Below are positions 13,201-24,485 of a stretch of DNA of 64,000 nt, one piece after another (position 1 is the stretch's first letter; every line of letters begins with the position of its first letter). A program made the position numbers and the translations under genes. The DNA is from Eudorina sp. 2006-703-Eu-15 (taxonomy: Eukaryota > Chlorophyta > Chlorophyceae > Chlamydomonadales > Volvocaceae), in the NCBI GenBank assembly GCA_003117195.1, contig BDSI01000037.1, forward strand, positions 124,001-188,000, given 5' to 3'. Below the pieces are notes generated by a model, which saw only the letters and a program-made list of their open reading frames with translations, searched no databases and was not told the DNA's origin.

Positions 13201-16200
13201 GTACTTGGCAGGATGACTCTTTAGCAACAACCACACTTTGTAGGATAATTCCCGTAGGATTAATCGATGCCAAACAATGTTATCCGGACATGAATGACGG
13301 TTGGCCAGGCTGCCGGCTGCCCGCACGCACACCTGGGTTCCTTTTCTAAACACACCTGGGCACGTAGTTGAGGCACGCCTCGTAGTCGTGGACCGCCTCG
13401 CGGATGGCTCCCAACGCGTGGTGGCAGATAGCCCGCAGGTAGAGCACCTCAATCACCTGCGAGGACAGCACAGGAGGAACCAGATTCACGGGCACACGCC
13501 CATGCCGCAGCCAAGGGACACAACTGCCGCAATGCCAAGCAGCCGAAAACACCAACACCGATCATTCGCGCGGCCTGTGCAAAATGGGAGCGACACCACC
13601 GCATACTTGCGCCACGGTATCAGTGTGTGCCTGGGGCGATGGTCACACAGGCCTGCGCTCCCCGACCGTCCAGTCTCCTCCTTACCTGCTCGTCCCTCGC
13701 CTCCGCAACCGGCAGAGCGCGGTCGAGCAACCTGACGGCCGCCGCATGCTCGCCCTTCTGCTGCTTCATCTGCGCAAGCACTCGCAGCACGTGCACGGAG
13801 GGTTGGTCGGGCGGGTCCAGGCTCAGCGCCTTTTGCAGGACGCGCTCCGCCTCCTTGGTGCGCCCTTCCTCCTTCATGGCCTGCAGGGGACCAGCGTCCG
13901 GGACGGGGCCGAGGGGCAAGGATGGATCAAGTGCAACACGTCCGGAATCTTGGCCGAATATAACAAAGCATGGTAGCAGGACAGGGGCTACTGCTGTTCT
14001 TGAAACAACCCCAAGTATTCATCGGGACGTATTCCACTCAAGCCATAACACCGAAGGTTTGCGCAGAATGCAGCGATGGTATGACACAACCAGTTTCCAC
14101 ACGAGGAGGTGCGAGAAAGGGGCATGCCGCTGGAACGCAGAGCGGACCTTCATGCCGCCGGGACGGACCCAAGGTCCCACCTGGCCCATGTTGACCCAGG
14201 CCTCCTTCAGGCGCGGGTTGAGCTCCACCGCCTTTTCGTAGGCGCGCACACCGTCCCGGATGTCGCCCTGGCTAGTGGAGCACAGCCCCAGCACGTTCCA
14301 AGCCTGGGAGTTGGTGGCGTCCAGCTTTACAGCCTGCTGCAGCTCCCTGCACGCCCGCCGGTAGTCCCGCATCTTCTGGTAGATCATGCCCTTCTCCACG
14401 AAGCATTCCGCGCGGCTCTGCGAAGGAGGACAGGGTTTGACGGGTTGACGTGAACAGGCTGCGTCCTCCCACGCATTGGTTGTGGTTGGTCGTGTTTGAA
14501 GGTACCGAAGGGAAGCAGAGGTCGGGCTGCCAGGACGGGCTTGCACCGGCTGCGCCGGCCGTCGGGAGGGCTGCGCCACGTACACACTTGGCTTCGTACA
14601 CACCTGCTCCGCGCTCTTCAGGCGCGCTAGGAGCGCCCCGGCGCTCGAAGTCCTACTCACCGACGCCGAATCCACTCCCCCAAACAGCGGAGCCAGGTCG
14701 ATGGCCTTCTGCAGGTCCGTCAGCGCGCCCTCGTGGTCCCCCAGAGCGGATCGCGCCTGGCCGCGGCGCTTCCAGCTGTCCGCGTACCTCGGCTCCACTT
14801 CGATGGCGACGTTGAAGTCCTCCACCGCCCCTGCGCGGGACCAAAGCGCGCAGGCCCTGTGCTCGGCCCGTGCGGTGGCCGTTCTGGGCCCTCCCATCTT
14901 TCCAGTCGCAAGTGGCAGACCCCTGGGCCCCGCCCGGACGTCCAACGGGCCCCAGCTGCTGCCGACTTCCCGATCCCCAACTGGATCCCTGCAGCCTCCA
15001 CGATGAAGGGGGTGTATACAGCGCAATTTGTGCATCTGGGCCCCGCGTCCGCCGCACATGGTCGCGGCTCGCTGCCGGGTGCAGGCTCTCTCACACTCAG
15101 TGCATCAGCCCTGCCGCATCCGACTGCCCGACGCACCTTTCAGTTCTCGCCGCAATGCCCGCGCGGTCCCCCTCGCCACACGCGCCCCGAGCTCCCGCGG
15201 CGAGTTGGCGATCACTTTGTCCAGTATAGCCTCTGCCTCCGCGATGTTGCCGCTGTTAATCTGTGCGGCACCCGTCCACAATCCCAGCGTCAATGGCGGA
15301 CGGCCGCTGGGGTTTCTCCTCATTGACTTTCATGATGTCTTCTAGGGTCCGCTGTGACATTCATTCACTCAAAACCATGGGGCCCTCCTATGCCTCAGGA
15401 CTTTGAGTCCTGTCACCAGGCATTAGACAGCAGAGGACAAGCTTACCGGCCATACCAGGCGTTGCAAGGCCGGAGGGGCCCATGTCCCGCAACGACCCTT
15501 GGGTCACCACCATAAGGGCGACCGAACTGCTGGAATCCCAGGTACCGCGCGGCTTCCCGCGAGCGAGTGGCAGCGGACCGTCGCAGGTACCCCTGGCAAT
15601 GCCGTAAACGGCGCCGGCCTCCTGCCTAACCTACCTGGGTGACCGCCCGCTGGATGGCCAACGAGTTGTTCAGCATTTGCTGGACGTCCGAAGAGGCCGC
15701 CGACGCTGCTGCGCTCCGGTCCCGTGCGGCCTGCTGCTGCGCCACGCAGTCCACCATCTCGCACTCGCCATCGGCAGACGAGTCAACACGCCCTGCTCGA
15801 ACCCCTGCCGCTGCTCCTGCTCCTGCACCTGGTCCCCCTGCAGCTGGTGCGGCTGCTGCTGCTGCAACCTGCGGCTGCGCACGCGGACGAACGGGCGTGA
15901 CCGGCTGCTGCTGTTGGGGCAACGCTGCGCCGCCGCTGGCCTCTGCCGCGGCGGACGGGGCGTGTGCTGATGCCGGCGCAGCCGACGCCGCTGGTGCGGG
16001 CGCGGCCGAGGCGCCGCGCCCCGCAGAACTGGCGTGGCCGTTTGCCGCTTCAGAGACGGGTCCGGAGCTAGCTGCAACCTGCGGCACGCAGGCAGACAAG
16101 CAGGCTTACAACTGCACGACCAATGTCGCTGCAGTAATATGCACTCAGAATCTACGAAAGCGCACAAGCGGCAACGGGTCCAGTTTGTTCTTAGCATTGG

Positions 16201-17459
16201 TTCGTACAGCATCCCTGAATGCAATGCCACAGCGCATGAAGGCCGTGGCGCACCTGCCCATTGGCTTCGGCATACGGGCGAGAAGCAGGGGTGAGTGCAC
16301 TCGCCTTGCCTAACCCAGCCGACGCGTGATCCGGCGTCACCGGTCCGATCACACCGCTTAGGCCAGCCTGAGGAGTCGCGGAACCAGCGATGGGAGGGGC
16401 GATAGGCAAGATCAGCGCGGAATATGATGCCCTCTCACGGTGGGACTAGACATTCACATGGGAAGCTGGCTTCTCACGCACCTCAGCGGTACACTAGTGT
16501 TGAGGAGAAAGGTAACCCCCCAAAGCTAGACCGAATAACGCGCAGTATCGTGTGTGATGAGGAATCGACGTGCTCTGGGCTTGCATGATGTGGGGTTACC
16601 TGCTGCAGCAGCTGAAACTGTCCGGCAAGCAAAATCGCGATCAGGATGATGGTCACGACTTGCAAGCCAAACAGGCCCCGCACTCCTACGGCGTGCGGCA
16701 TCGCGTGACGGCCCGCCGGGACTTCGAGCCCCACCTGTGCGCAGGCGCAGAGCGGCGGTCACCGTGGAACGCACGGCGGCCCACGGCGCACATCGGCTAC
16801 GTCTGTTTGCCAAAGGTATGCATTTGGTACGACCGCCGTGGCGGAGCCTGAACCGGCGCGAAAGTGCAAATGCAGGTATGCGCGTGCGATACGCTTGCCC
16901 CATGGGGAGGTTATTGATCCTGGCCACCGAGCTTGCCTTCACGCCAGAGGGGTCGCGAAGCGCGGCGCCTATGTCCAGGATGAGCTGCACGTCGCTCGCC
17001 TCGTCGCACCGCTGCAGGGCTTCACTCCAAGCTGCACGTGCATCCTGTGGAGGAATCGGTTGAAATGATTGCCAGACACCATCCAGCGGAGTATTCATGA
17101 TCACTCTTAGGACCGACAGCCGCACCTCGAATTTCTTCTGCGCCGCCAAAACCTGCCCCTTGCGATAAAGAGCAAGTGGGAATTTGGGTACAGCTTCCAG
17201 CGCAGCATCGTAGTCCTGGAGGAAGGGACCAATTTGCCGCTCAGGGAATTCCAACCTCCGATCTGCACCGCAGGCTCGCTCGTACCTTCAGCGCCTTTCG
17301 GTACAATTGGAGTTTCTGTTGACAGAACCCTCTATTAACGAGTAATCGCGCTAAAGTGTGCTTATCGTTCTGCTGACAGGAAGAGATGGCAACGTCCAAC
17401 AGCTTTGCGGCATCAGTGAATTTTAGTTCATTTAGGGCTGAGACATATTCAGATGTCAT
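10238..17459 (-). CDS. SRFR1: SRFR1/TTC13-type tetratricopeptide repeat protein
   Basis: Sixteen exons, all in phase: 17459-17286, 17215-17126, 17044-16943, 16078-15635, 15260-15137, 14830-14661, 14417-14181, 13880-13686, 13456-13356, 13068-12921, 12749-12573, 12289-12062, 11838-11582, 11293-11085, 10781-10618 and 10465-10238. They give about 1015 residues (Arabidopsis SRFR1 is about 1050). The N-terminus is TPR-like, followed by an Ala/Gln-rich linker in the 444-nt exon. Further TPRs include YADSWKRRGQARSALGDHEG and SQAWNVLGLCSTSQGDIRDG. The diagnostic C-terminal domain has WRDAMDIVVKWRQLCEPNDQ, FGSHTPMFSGQTK, LEGTRLTLV, YYWYNFMPLARGTAAVGY and VDWEAIL. In Arabidopsis SRFR1 is an adaptor that restrains immune-receptor signalling; TTC13 is the animal relative. 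The ancestral algal role is unknown. The phase of exon 14 picks the upstream of two overlapping acceptors near 11290. A further in-phase open segment at about 16742-16602 encodes a hydrophobic stretch and may be an extra exon. Confidence 0.93.
11851..11972. repeat. 39-bp tandem repeat, three copies, in an SRFR1 intron
   Basis: Three near-identical 39-bp units at 11851-11889, 11895-11933 and 11934-11972, with 5 extra bases between the first two. On the transcript strand the array ends about 12 nt before the AG of the acceptor for the exon starting at 11838. It therefore replaces the usual branch-point and pyrimidine region. Confidence 0.9.
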
Positions 17460-18412
17460 TCTCCCCCTGCCTTAATGCAACCCAGTCGCCTACATGGACT
17501 CACAGGTGCTTGCCTAAAGAGCCCCAGGATACCTGTCTCTCATCTATCATTCATTCAGATGGATTGTACTCTAAATTCACAAAAGGCATGTGATTTCGCG
17601 GTTGATGAGAGCCCTAGTTCTAACCGTTTCCGGCAGTTGTGAGTACCGTTGTCCACCCGATTTGTACGGCCCGCTGCCAGGTTTCATGGTGTTCTACGGA
17701 GGTCTGATGTCCGGGTCTGGGTAGCCGATGGCATTGCATCGATGGTGCTCGGGTCAGTCATGCGCGCGTACTGGCAGCGTGCGAAAAACGCAGCTGAGGC
17801 CCTTATGACAGGTGGCCCAGGCCGCGCTGTAAGGGGTACAATGGCATGCACGCTGGGCCCCGAAACGCATGATGCTGGTCCCGAACTACCGACAACATGC
17901 TTACCATCTGGATCCTAATCCCTAGTGGATCCGCTTGCCATGCCCTCCGGAGCTTCGAGTATGACACGAAACCGTACGCCAAGAAAGCACAGCAGTTCTT
18001 TCAATTACATTAAGCTCCGGTTTTGCCCCTCAGGCGCCTCCTGTCGTATACCACCCGTAAAGTTTGGCGAGGGACATACTAGGTATACAACGCCACACGG
18101 TGCATGTTTAGTAGCCAGTCGTTCCACCTTACCGCGGACAGCACCCGACTGCATCACGGGGTCCGGGCCCCCTGCACACCGTCCTACATCGCAACACGCT
18201 CAAGGAATCATAGAGCGCACGCCTTGACAAACGAAGAACCCCAGGGAGCAGGAAGCTGCCTTCCTTGTCACCTCAGGTGGGTAGCAAACCAGAAATCACT
18301 ACAGTCCCACAACCCTTTGTGCACAGCGCTGACAACTGCGGGCAGCACCTTCGGGCAAAGACCGCCCATCCCTCCATGTCCGAGCGCAGCGACACCGCGG
18401 ACCCGCACATCA
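17460..18412. other. Spacer, no gene recognised
   Basis: About 950 bp between the SRFR1 start and the CWC25 stop. It should contain the SRFR1 promoter and the CWC25 3' UTR. A minus-strand TGTAA at 18009-18005 lies about 404 nt past the CWC25 stop and is a candidate polyadenylation signal. No coding resemblance was found on either strand. Confidence 0.5.
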
Positions 18413-21400
18413 TCACCGAGCGCTGAAATGCCGGCGGCTGTTCACCCTCGCCTCCAGCGAGCCCTGGAGTTTGGAGTACACATCCCGAGCGGCGGCGTCG
18501 CGGAAGGCGTCACTGCCCCGGATCGCATCGGACTGGTTCACAAGCCGCTGGTTGCCCTCCACTGCATCCTCTGCTGCGGCGTCGTCCAGCCGGCGCCGCC
18601 GCTGCGCCTCGTGCGCCGCCGCATCGCCCATCATCTCCGCCAGCCGGCGCTGGCGTTCCTCATCTGCGGCAGCACACCCATCCGCGTGTCAGTGCAGCCG
18701 TGCCCCTTTCCGGCCGCCGCACCCCAACCACACCATTAAGCACCCTCAGCTGCCGCAAAATTAAGCACCCTCAGCTGCCGCAAAACACCTCCCAACACCC
18801 ACCACCATCTCAGTTTGCGGCCCCCACCACGTGCATTACCGTATGGCCTTACACTCACACGGCCCCAGTCCCTGCGTGGAGATACATACGCCACCCCGGC
18901 AAGCTCGGCCGTCGCCTTCGGAGCCATTGCACCCGGTCAGCGCCTTGTGAGTTGCACAATTCATACTCCCGGTACGCCCCAGCTAGCAGCGCACGTGCTA
19001 TCTCGTCTGTACACGGCACATGGCAACATCCCACCTGTAATCTGGCCCGTCTTGTAGTCCTTGCGTGTGTAGCGCTGCGCCGCCTTGGCGCGCTCCTCCT
19101 CCTCCTTGACGCGTCGCGCCTCCTCCAACCGTGCCCGCGTCTCCGCCGCGCGGTTCCTGGTATCCGCCTGCAACAGCGCTTCAGGCGCCACGGCCGAGTG
19201 CTTAAGACCGTACCTGCGGATCACCCAAGGGCCGAGGCAGGGGCGTTTGGCACCAGCTATACCACAAGCGCTCGCGTGTGGTTTTGCTACAGGGCGATGC
19301 TCCGCCGTTGCAGTACAGATCTGGGTCCCACCAGTACCAGATCAAATTGATTCAGCTTACCGCGTTGGCCTGTGCCCAACCAAGGCTGCTGGGAGGTTGC
19401 ATGACACGTAACACAGTCTTTCTAAGGTCATACATATGTCGGGTAACAGCCCGACTCGGAGAATGTCCCCGCCGCACCTGTCGTTCGCCTGTCCGCCCTC
19501 GTGCGTCCGCCCGGGTGATGACCCGTGCGCCCCTCCGCCACCGCCTCCGCGCCGCTCTTCCCCGTCCCGTTTCGTGTGCGGCGGCGACTGGTCTTGCTCC
19601 CGCCCACGCCCACGTGCGCCGTGACGCCCCCCCTCGCGATCGTGCTCCCGCTGCCGCCCGTGGTCCCGGTCCCTGTCGTTGTCCTGCTGCGGCTGCCGCT
19701 CCCGGCCGCTGTCCCTGTCGGGGCCGCGCTCCCGCACAAGGTCACCGTCCCATTCTCCGCGCGGCCGCCGCTGCTCCCGCTCCCGGTCGTAATCCCGCTC
19801 ATCGTCGTACTCCCGTTTCCGGTCGTACTCGCGCTCGCTGCCAAGCCTCCTGCTATCATGACGCGTGCTCTCGCCCCGCTCGTGAGGACGGTGGTCCCGC
19901 CAACTGTCGTCGCGAGCGCCGCGGCCGTGCCCGTGCGGTTCCGCGCGCGTGTTGTACTCCCGATCGTGCTCCCGGTCGTAACGTTCGCGCTCTCCGCCGT
20001 ACTCCTGTTCCCGCCTGCTTCGGCCCGGCCCTGGATCGGCCACATCGCGACCCGCCAGCCGCTGCTGGTGATGGGGCCCGTGGGCCCAATCCCTTGGCCG
20101 CTCATCGCGCGGCTCTGGCGATCGCCCCCGAGCACCCGCCACTGGAGGGTGTTCCAGCGCGGGACCCCGTCCGGCGCCTCCAGCGCCGTACAGGGACAGC
20201 TCCGGCGGCGACCTGCGGAGTGGGATGGGGCATGACGGCTTGCCGTGAGCTGCTTGACGTTGCCGGTAACGCACCCCATACCCGGTTGTGCAGCTCGATT
20301 GTGCAGCTTCCGCGATTTGGGGATTTTAAGCTCGAGGCATACTGCATCTCAAAGGCGAGGGCGGTTTTGGAGGGCCACCCTGGCGTGCAGGCTTCGCACA
20401 CAAGCAAGGACGCTGAATGCGTCCCTGATGCGGGAGGTTGATATCAAGGATCTCGGACTCAACAAACTTGACGTGGATTGGGGAGTGCAAGACAGTTGAC
20501 TGCAAAAAAAGGTGTACCCTGCGGAGCTCGGGCTAGGTGTTTGCTCCCTGGTGCCGTGGTGCGCCGCCACACCCTACCTGCTCCGCTTCGCGGCCCTGCC
20601 GTCGCCCTCGTCGCTGCTGGTGTCGCTCCCACGCTCCCGCTTCTTGCTCTTCTTTTCCTTCTTTTCCTTTTTGTCCTTCTTTTCCTTCTTCTTTTCCGAT
20701 TTCTCCTTCGCCTGCGAGGAAAAGTGTTTCCCAAGGCTCTAATAAATTCCCAGCGCAATTGGACGAGCACAGTAGTACAAGTACCACAAAGATGTCGTCC
20801 GTGCGCCCGAACACGTTGCACGTCCATGGCAAGTAACTCAGCCATCCTTAATGACCCAATGTCTCCTCGCAAACGCTGGCGAATGGACAACTCAGTCATA
20901 TCGAAGACCCACCCACCTTCGGTACAAACCATATCAACCCCGGAACCAGCCGCCGAACTCGCCGAACACCCCCTGACGGTCCAAGCTGCCCACCCAGGGT
21001 GCCAAGGCCCGCACCTTGGTCAAGTTCTTCAGCAGCTCCATCATTTTAATGGGGTTTTCCTTCAGTTTCGCTAGCTGCTCCTGCTGCTGCCTCTTGATCT
21101 GTGGAAAGGGGAAGGTGGCCCGATCGGATGCATCAGGCTCTGAACACTGTATGTGATAGGACTCGTCGTCCGCCACATGACCAGCAGCTACAGATGAGCT
21201 CCCTTCGCTCGCACAGCTTCGTGTCAAAGGGGCATTGTCAGGCGTGCCACGGCCCGTTCAGCTGCGCCCAAACGGCCCGTACCATAGTACCCATGGCGTC
21301 CGCATGCGCTGATGGTGTGTGTGCCCCTAGCGCTTACCGCAAAGAGAGGGTCGTTGTTCAGTCGCAGCCACGTCTCATTCTGCGAAGCCGGCGTGGCAGA

Positions 21401-22089
21401 TGCGTAGAATGAAGGCAGCAACGCGACCTGCTCGGCCTGCGGGGAGATGCAGGGGCGGCGATGTGGAGGGGTGCCGCGCACATGGGTGCTTAGCAACATC
21501 TTTCTGGCGACCTTGGGAGACGCGTTGCAGGGAATGATGTAGCCGGGGACGACTGCGGAAGTCTATGCAGTCATGATGTCCTTCGGGTATAGAGGCACAT
21601 GTCAGGCATCATAACTTGTCGTTCCACTCGGCTGTCCCAAGTACGGCTGTTGTTCCGCGAACCCAGACCCCCTAATCCCCGGCGCGCTCACCCGACTGGT
21701 CTCCTCGGGCCGCTGTTCCGGAGCGACCACCACGTCGGCCTTCCCGGTAAGCATGTCCTCACGCCGCTTCTCCGCATCCTGCTTTGCCTGCAGTCCGCTC
21801 GCGTACATCCAGTCCAAACGTTCCTCTTTCCTGCAAAGCGAGCGCAGAAGATGTCGGCACCCGCCACGACTCTACAGAATTCTGCTGTTGCTCACCTCAA
21901 ATGACCAGTATCCATAGCCATTTGAACGTATTCGCTCCGCTTTCGCTCCTCTTCCAGCTGTTTTCGCAACTCCTCGGCCTTCTTGGCCTCCGCAGCTGCC
22001 TGTTGCTCCCGTTTCCATACTTCTTCTAAATTTTGGGGTCGTGCAGGATGCCATGTCTTCTTATTAAGGAAATTAAGACCACCGCCCAT
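18413..22089 (-). CDS. CWC25: Pre-mRNA splicing factor CWC25 homologue
   Basis: Eight exons: 22089-21896, 21830-21692, 21436-21338, 21098-21015, 20711-20578, 20212-19478, 19213-19035 and 18663-18413, giving 604 residues with all phases consistent. The N-terminus is the conserved CIR/CWC25 block: MGGGLNFLNKKTWHP, then NLEEVWKREQQAAAEAKKAE, RLDWMY in exon 2, LRLNNDPLFA in exon 3 and KLKENPIKMMELLKNL in exon 4. A Lys/Glu-rich basic tract and a 245-residue stretch of RD/RE/RS dipeptides fill exons 5 and 6. The C-terminus keeps the YGLK motif, RRLAEMMGDA and SLEARVNSRRHFSAR. In yeast and humans CWC25 joins the activated spliceosome and promotes the first splicing step. The long arginine-aspartate region is low in complexity and longer than in yeast. 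The gene is divergent from the thylakoid-protein gene, with 210 bp between the start codons. Confidence 0.94.
18735..18784. repeat. 25-bp direct tandem duplication in CWC25 intron 7
   Basis: Two identical 25-bp units, 18735-18759 and 18760-18784, within the intron between exons 19213-19035 and 18663-18413. They probably arose by simple slippage or a small duplication. Confidence 0.85.
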
Positions 22090-22299
22090 CTTTTACTTCT
22101 GTCTGAATTTGTGGTGATATCAAGATGTTATTACAATGTGTATTGATCGTACAGTACTAGAAAAACATCACACTGACAAGCAAGATTGGGCGCTTGTAAC
22201 CCGACTTTTCCGATGACTGTACGGCAGCGTTAAGGAATCGGGCGCAAAGCCGCGGCTCCGGCTGAATCGATTGTCAACATTGTTCCAGTTTATCACAAA
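22090..22299. promoter_or_regulatory. Divergent promoter region between CWC25 and thylakoid-protein gene
   Basis: Only 210 bp separate the two start codons, which point in opposite directions, so both promoters and both 5' UTRs must fit here. The region is markedly more AT-rich than the flanking exons. I could not identify a specific element. Confidence 0.6.
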
Positions 22300-23146
22300 A
22301 TGGCTGGACTGACCAAACAGACGCATGCTTCGTCCGCCTCATTGTGTAAGTCATCTTCGCACGCTGCAAGCGCTGCTCCTCCTGTAGGGCGCATTCCATC
22401 GTGTTTGATACCCCATGCGTTGTGCGCAGGCGCCAGCACCCGGCGCACCAGGCTCGTCGTGGTCGCTGCCTCGGGCAAGAAGGCCCCGCCCGCCAAGGGG
22501 ACGAAGCCCAGCCAGTCGCTGAACTACGGCGCTGATTGGTACACAAAAACCCGCGAGTTGGCCCGCCCGCGCACCGTGCGTGAGGAAATCGGTACGTGAC
22601 CTACCACTTCCGTACACAACGGAGACCAGAAAGGGGTCGGGGAAGCGACGGCAGTGGACGAACGGGGAAGGCCAACACAGCATGCGTACCCACCTCCGAC
22701 CGACTTGTCTATCAATGAATACCGCCCGTGCATTTGTGGACCCTCAGAGTACCGGCGCCAGGCCAACCTCATCGCCAACAACGGCAAGGAGCGCAAGGAC
22801 TTGTACACGTGAGCGCGCGGGGGTCATACTGCATGTCTGCGCCATCGTGCCCTCAACCTGTCCTCCTCCTCGCGGGTACTCGGAATCAGAGTTCGTATGT
22901 TGCTCGTCCGGATGATCCGGCGGCCCGAAGGTCTCCAAGGTCTCCAACTTGGACGAACGGCCGAAGGTCTCCAACAAAACAACTATGCACATTGATTTGA
23001 ACGCGCCCCGCAGCGAAAACTGGGACGGCAGCGAGTACAAGGGCTCCCCCTTCAACATCTTGACGCTGGTGGGGGCGCTCTTCATCCTCACGCCGGTGGC
23101 TGGTCTGGTCTTTGCGTACTACACCTACGGCACGTTGTGGGGCTGA
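22300..23146 (+). CDS. Small chloroplast-targeted single-span membrane protein
   Basis: Four exons: 22300-22345, 22430-22591, 22748-22808 and 23014-23146, giving 133 residues. Splicing the first intron (84 nt, in frame, GTAAGT...GCAG) gives a typical algal transit peptide, MAGLTKQTHASSASLCASTR, followed by RLVVVAASGKK. The mature part starts near NYGADWYTKTRELARPRTVR and runs through RRQANLIANNGKERKDLYT. It ends in ENWDGSEYKGSPFNILTLVG with one hydrophobic span, LFILTPVAGLVFAYYTYG, and a C-terminal TLWG. This layout fits a thylakoid or envelope protein with a short stromal or luminal tail. It resembles conserved green-lineage proteins of unknown function, but I cannot name it. This is the only plus-strand gene in the window. 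If intron 1 were retained the frame would stay open, adding 28 residues. Confidence 0.85.
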
Positions 23147-23212
23147 AGTGCCCGGGTGGGGTCGAGAGTGGCGAAGGGAAGCTACTGGACAAGGTTAGCC
23201 CCCGCGTCCCTG

Positions 23213-23248
23213 TGTAATATTGTGTCACGCACGGTGTTGTACTTGTAA
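23213..23248 (+). terminator. Two TGTAA polyadenylation motifs after the thylakoid-protein gene
   Basis: TGTAA occurs at 23213-23217 and 23244-23248, 67 and 98 nt past the stop. Both match the chlorophycean polyadenylation signal and suggest a short 3' UTR. Confidence 0.6.
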
Positions 23249-24485
23249 TTGGCCGATTATGTTGGTCTCGCCGGTGATCAAGCCAAGGCGGACATTTTTA
23301 CGGGTTCTGGTAAGTGATCGAGGAGGATGCTTGCGCATTCTTGCATGGGTCGTTTGATTGGGCGGGTTCGGGCGCAAAGGATCACATCACCCCGGGTGCG
23401 AGTGCGCTCCGAGGCGCTGTCGCGGTGTCACTGGTGACAAGCGCGCTTGTCACTTGTCGTGGTGAAGCTGCGCTGGTTGGTTGGCATGGCTGCTTCGTCC
23501 ATCGTGTGTCGATGGATGGTGCGCCGCCACGAATCGGTGCGTGCGGCTGGGGCGCGGCTGGGGCACGTCGGGGGCACAACAGGGGAGCGTGCCTTGGGGC
23601 AAGGGGCGTAGCGGCGCCCGGCCGATCCTCGTCGGTATGGTTGGTCGGGGATGTTCCCCGGCACTGGGGCCTTAGAATGCGAGGCCTCTTCAGCACGAGT
23701 GCAAAGCATATGGTAAAGTCCTAAAGTACGAGGAACATATGCGTGTTCGGGCGGTTGCCCGCCAGCGGAAGCGGAATGCTGTTCGCAAATACATCTGTAC
23801 GCTCAAATGTCTGCACGGCTGTGCGCCGTTTGTAAGTTCGACTCTGTTGCACGGCCATTCGGCTTGCACGCGATCCACGGCGGCTGCGCTGATAGGGTCC
23901 CATGCGTTCGTACAGGTGCCGTGTACAGCCCAAGCGGTCTTGTTTGATGAGGTTTCCGATGCACCCAATTCATCGTTACAAGGTTGAGTGTGACCTCAAT
24001 TTTTTATTCCCTGGCGCAACGTTATGATGAACAAGACGTCAGCAGGGTTAATATCCTAGCTCCAGCGCATGCTCAGGGCTTGCAAGTACGGATCCCCCGG
24101 CAGTGCAGCGCGCAGTCACCGGCCAGCAGCCTGGACCGCGCTGCCACTCGCTGGGACCACCACTCGCTGTGCGTTCCACACACCATGCATGCTAATATTG
24201 CGCCTCAAGACGTGCCGCGCAGGCCACCACACCGAGATGTAGCGTCGCCCGTGAGCGGGCATCGACTGCCAACGACATCAACTTCGCACCGGCAATCATG
24301 GCCCCCATGCGCTTTCAGAGAGACGGCCGGACACCCGGCATGTGGTTGGCGACACGCGGTGCGGGTCTGCCCCGGCAGAGGCGGACACTGCCCTGGTGCT
24401 GTGCTCGTAGGCCCGCCCGCAGGTGCCGTACATGACATAGCCTGGATGACGTCCAACGCCTTGGCAGCCGGCGGCATTGCATTCC
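23249..24485. other. Spacer between convergent genes, no gene recognised
   Basis: About 1.2 kb between the plus-strand thylakoid-protein gene and the minus-strand lipid-transfer-like gene, which converge here. Open frames at 23314-23724 and 24205-24735 have no family resemblance. A minus-strand TGTAA at 23980-23976, about 506 nt past the stop at 24486, could serve the lipid-transfer-like gene. Confidence 0.45.

Noticed and set aside
19278..20441. 387-codon plus-strand open frame rich in Pro/Arg/Ala
   Set aside because: Antisense of the RD/RE-rich exon of CWC25, where the minus-strand frame joins in phase to recognised family blocks.
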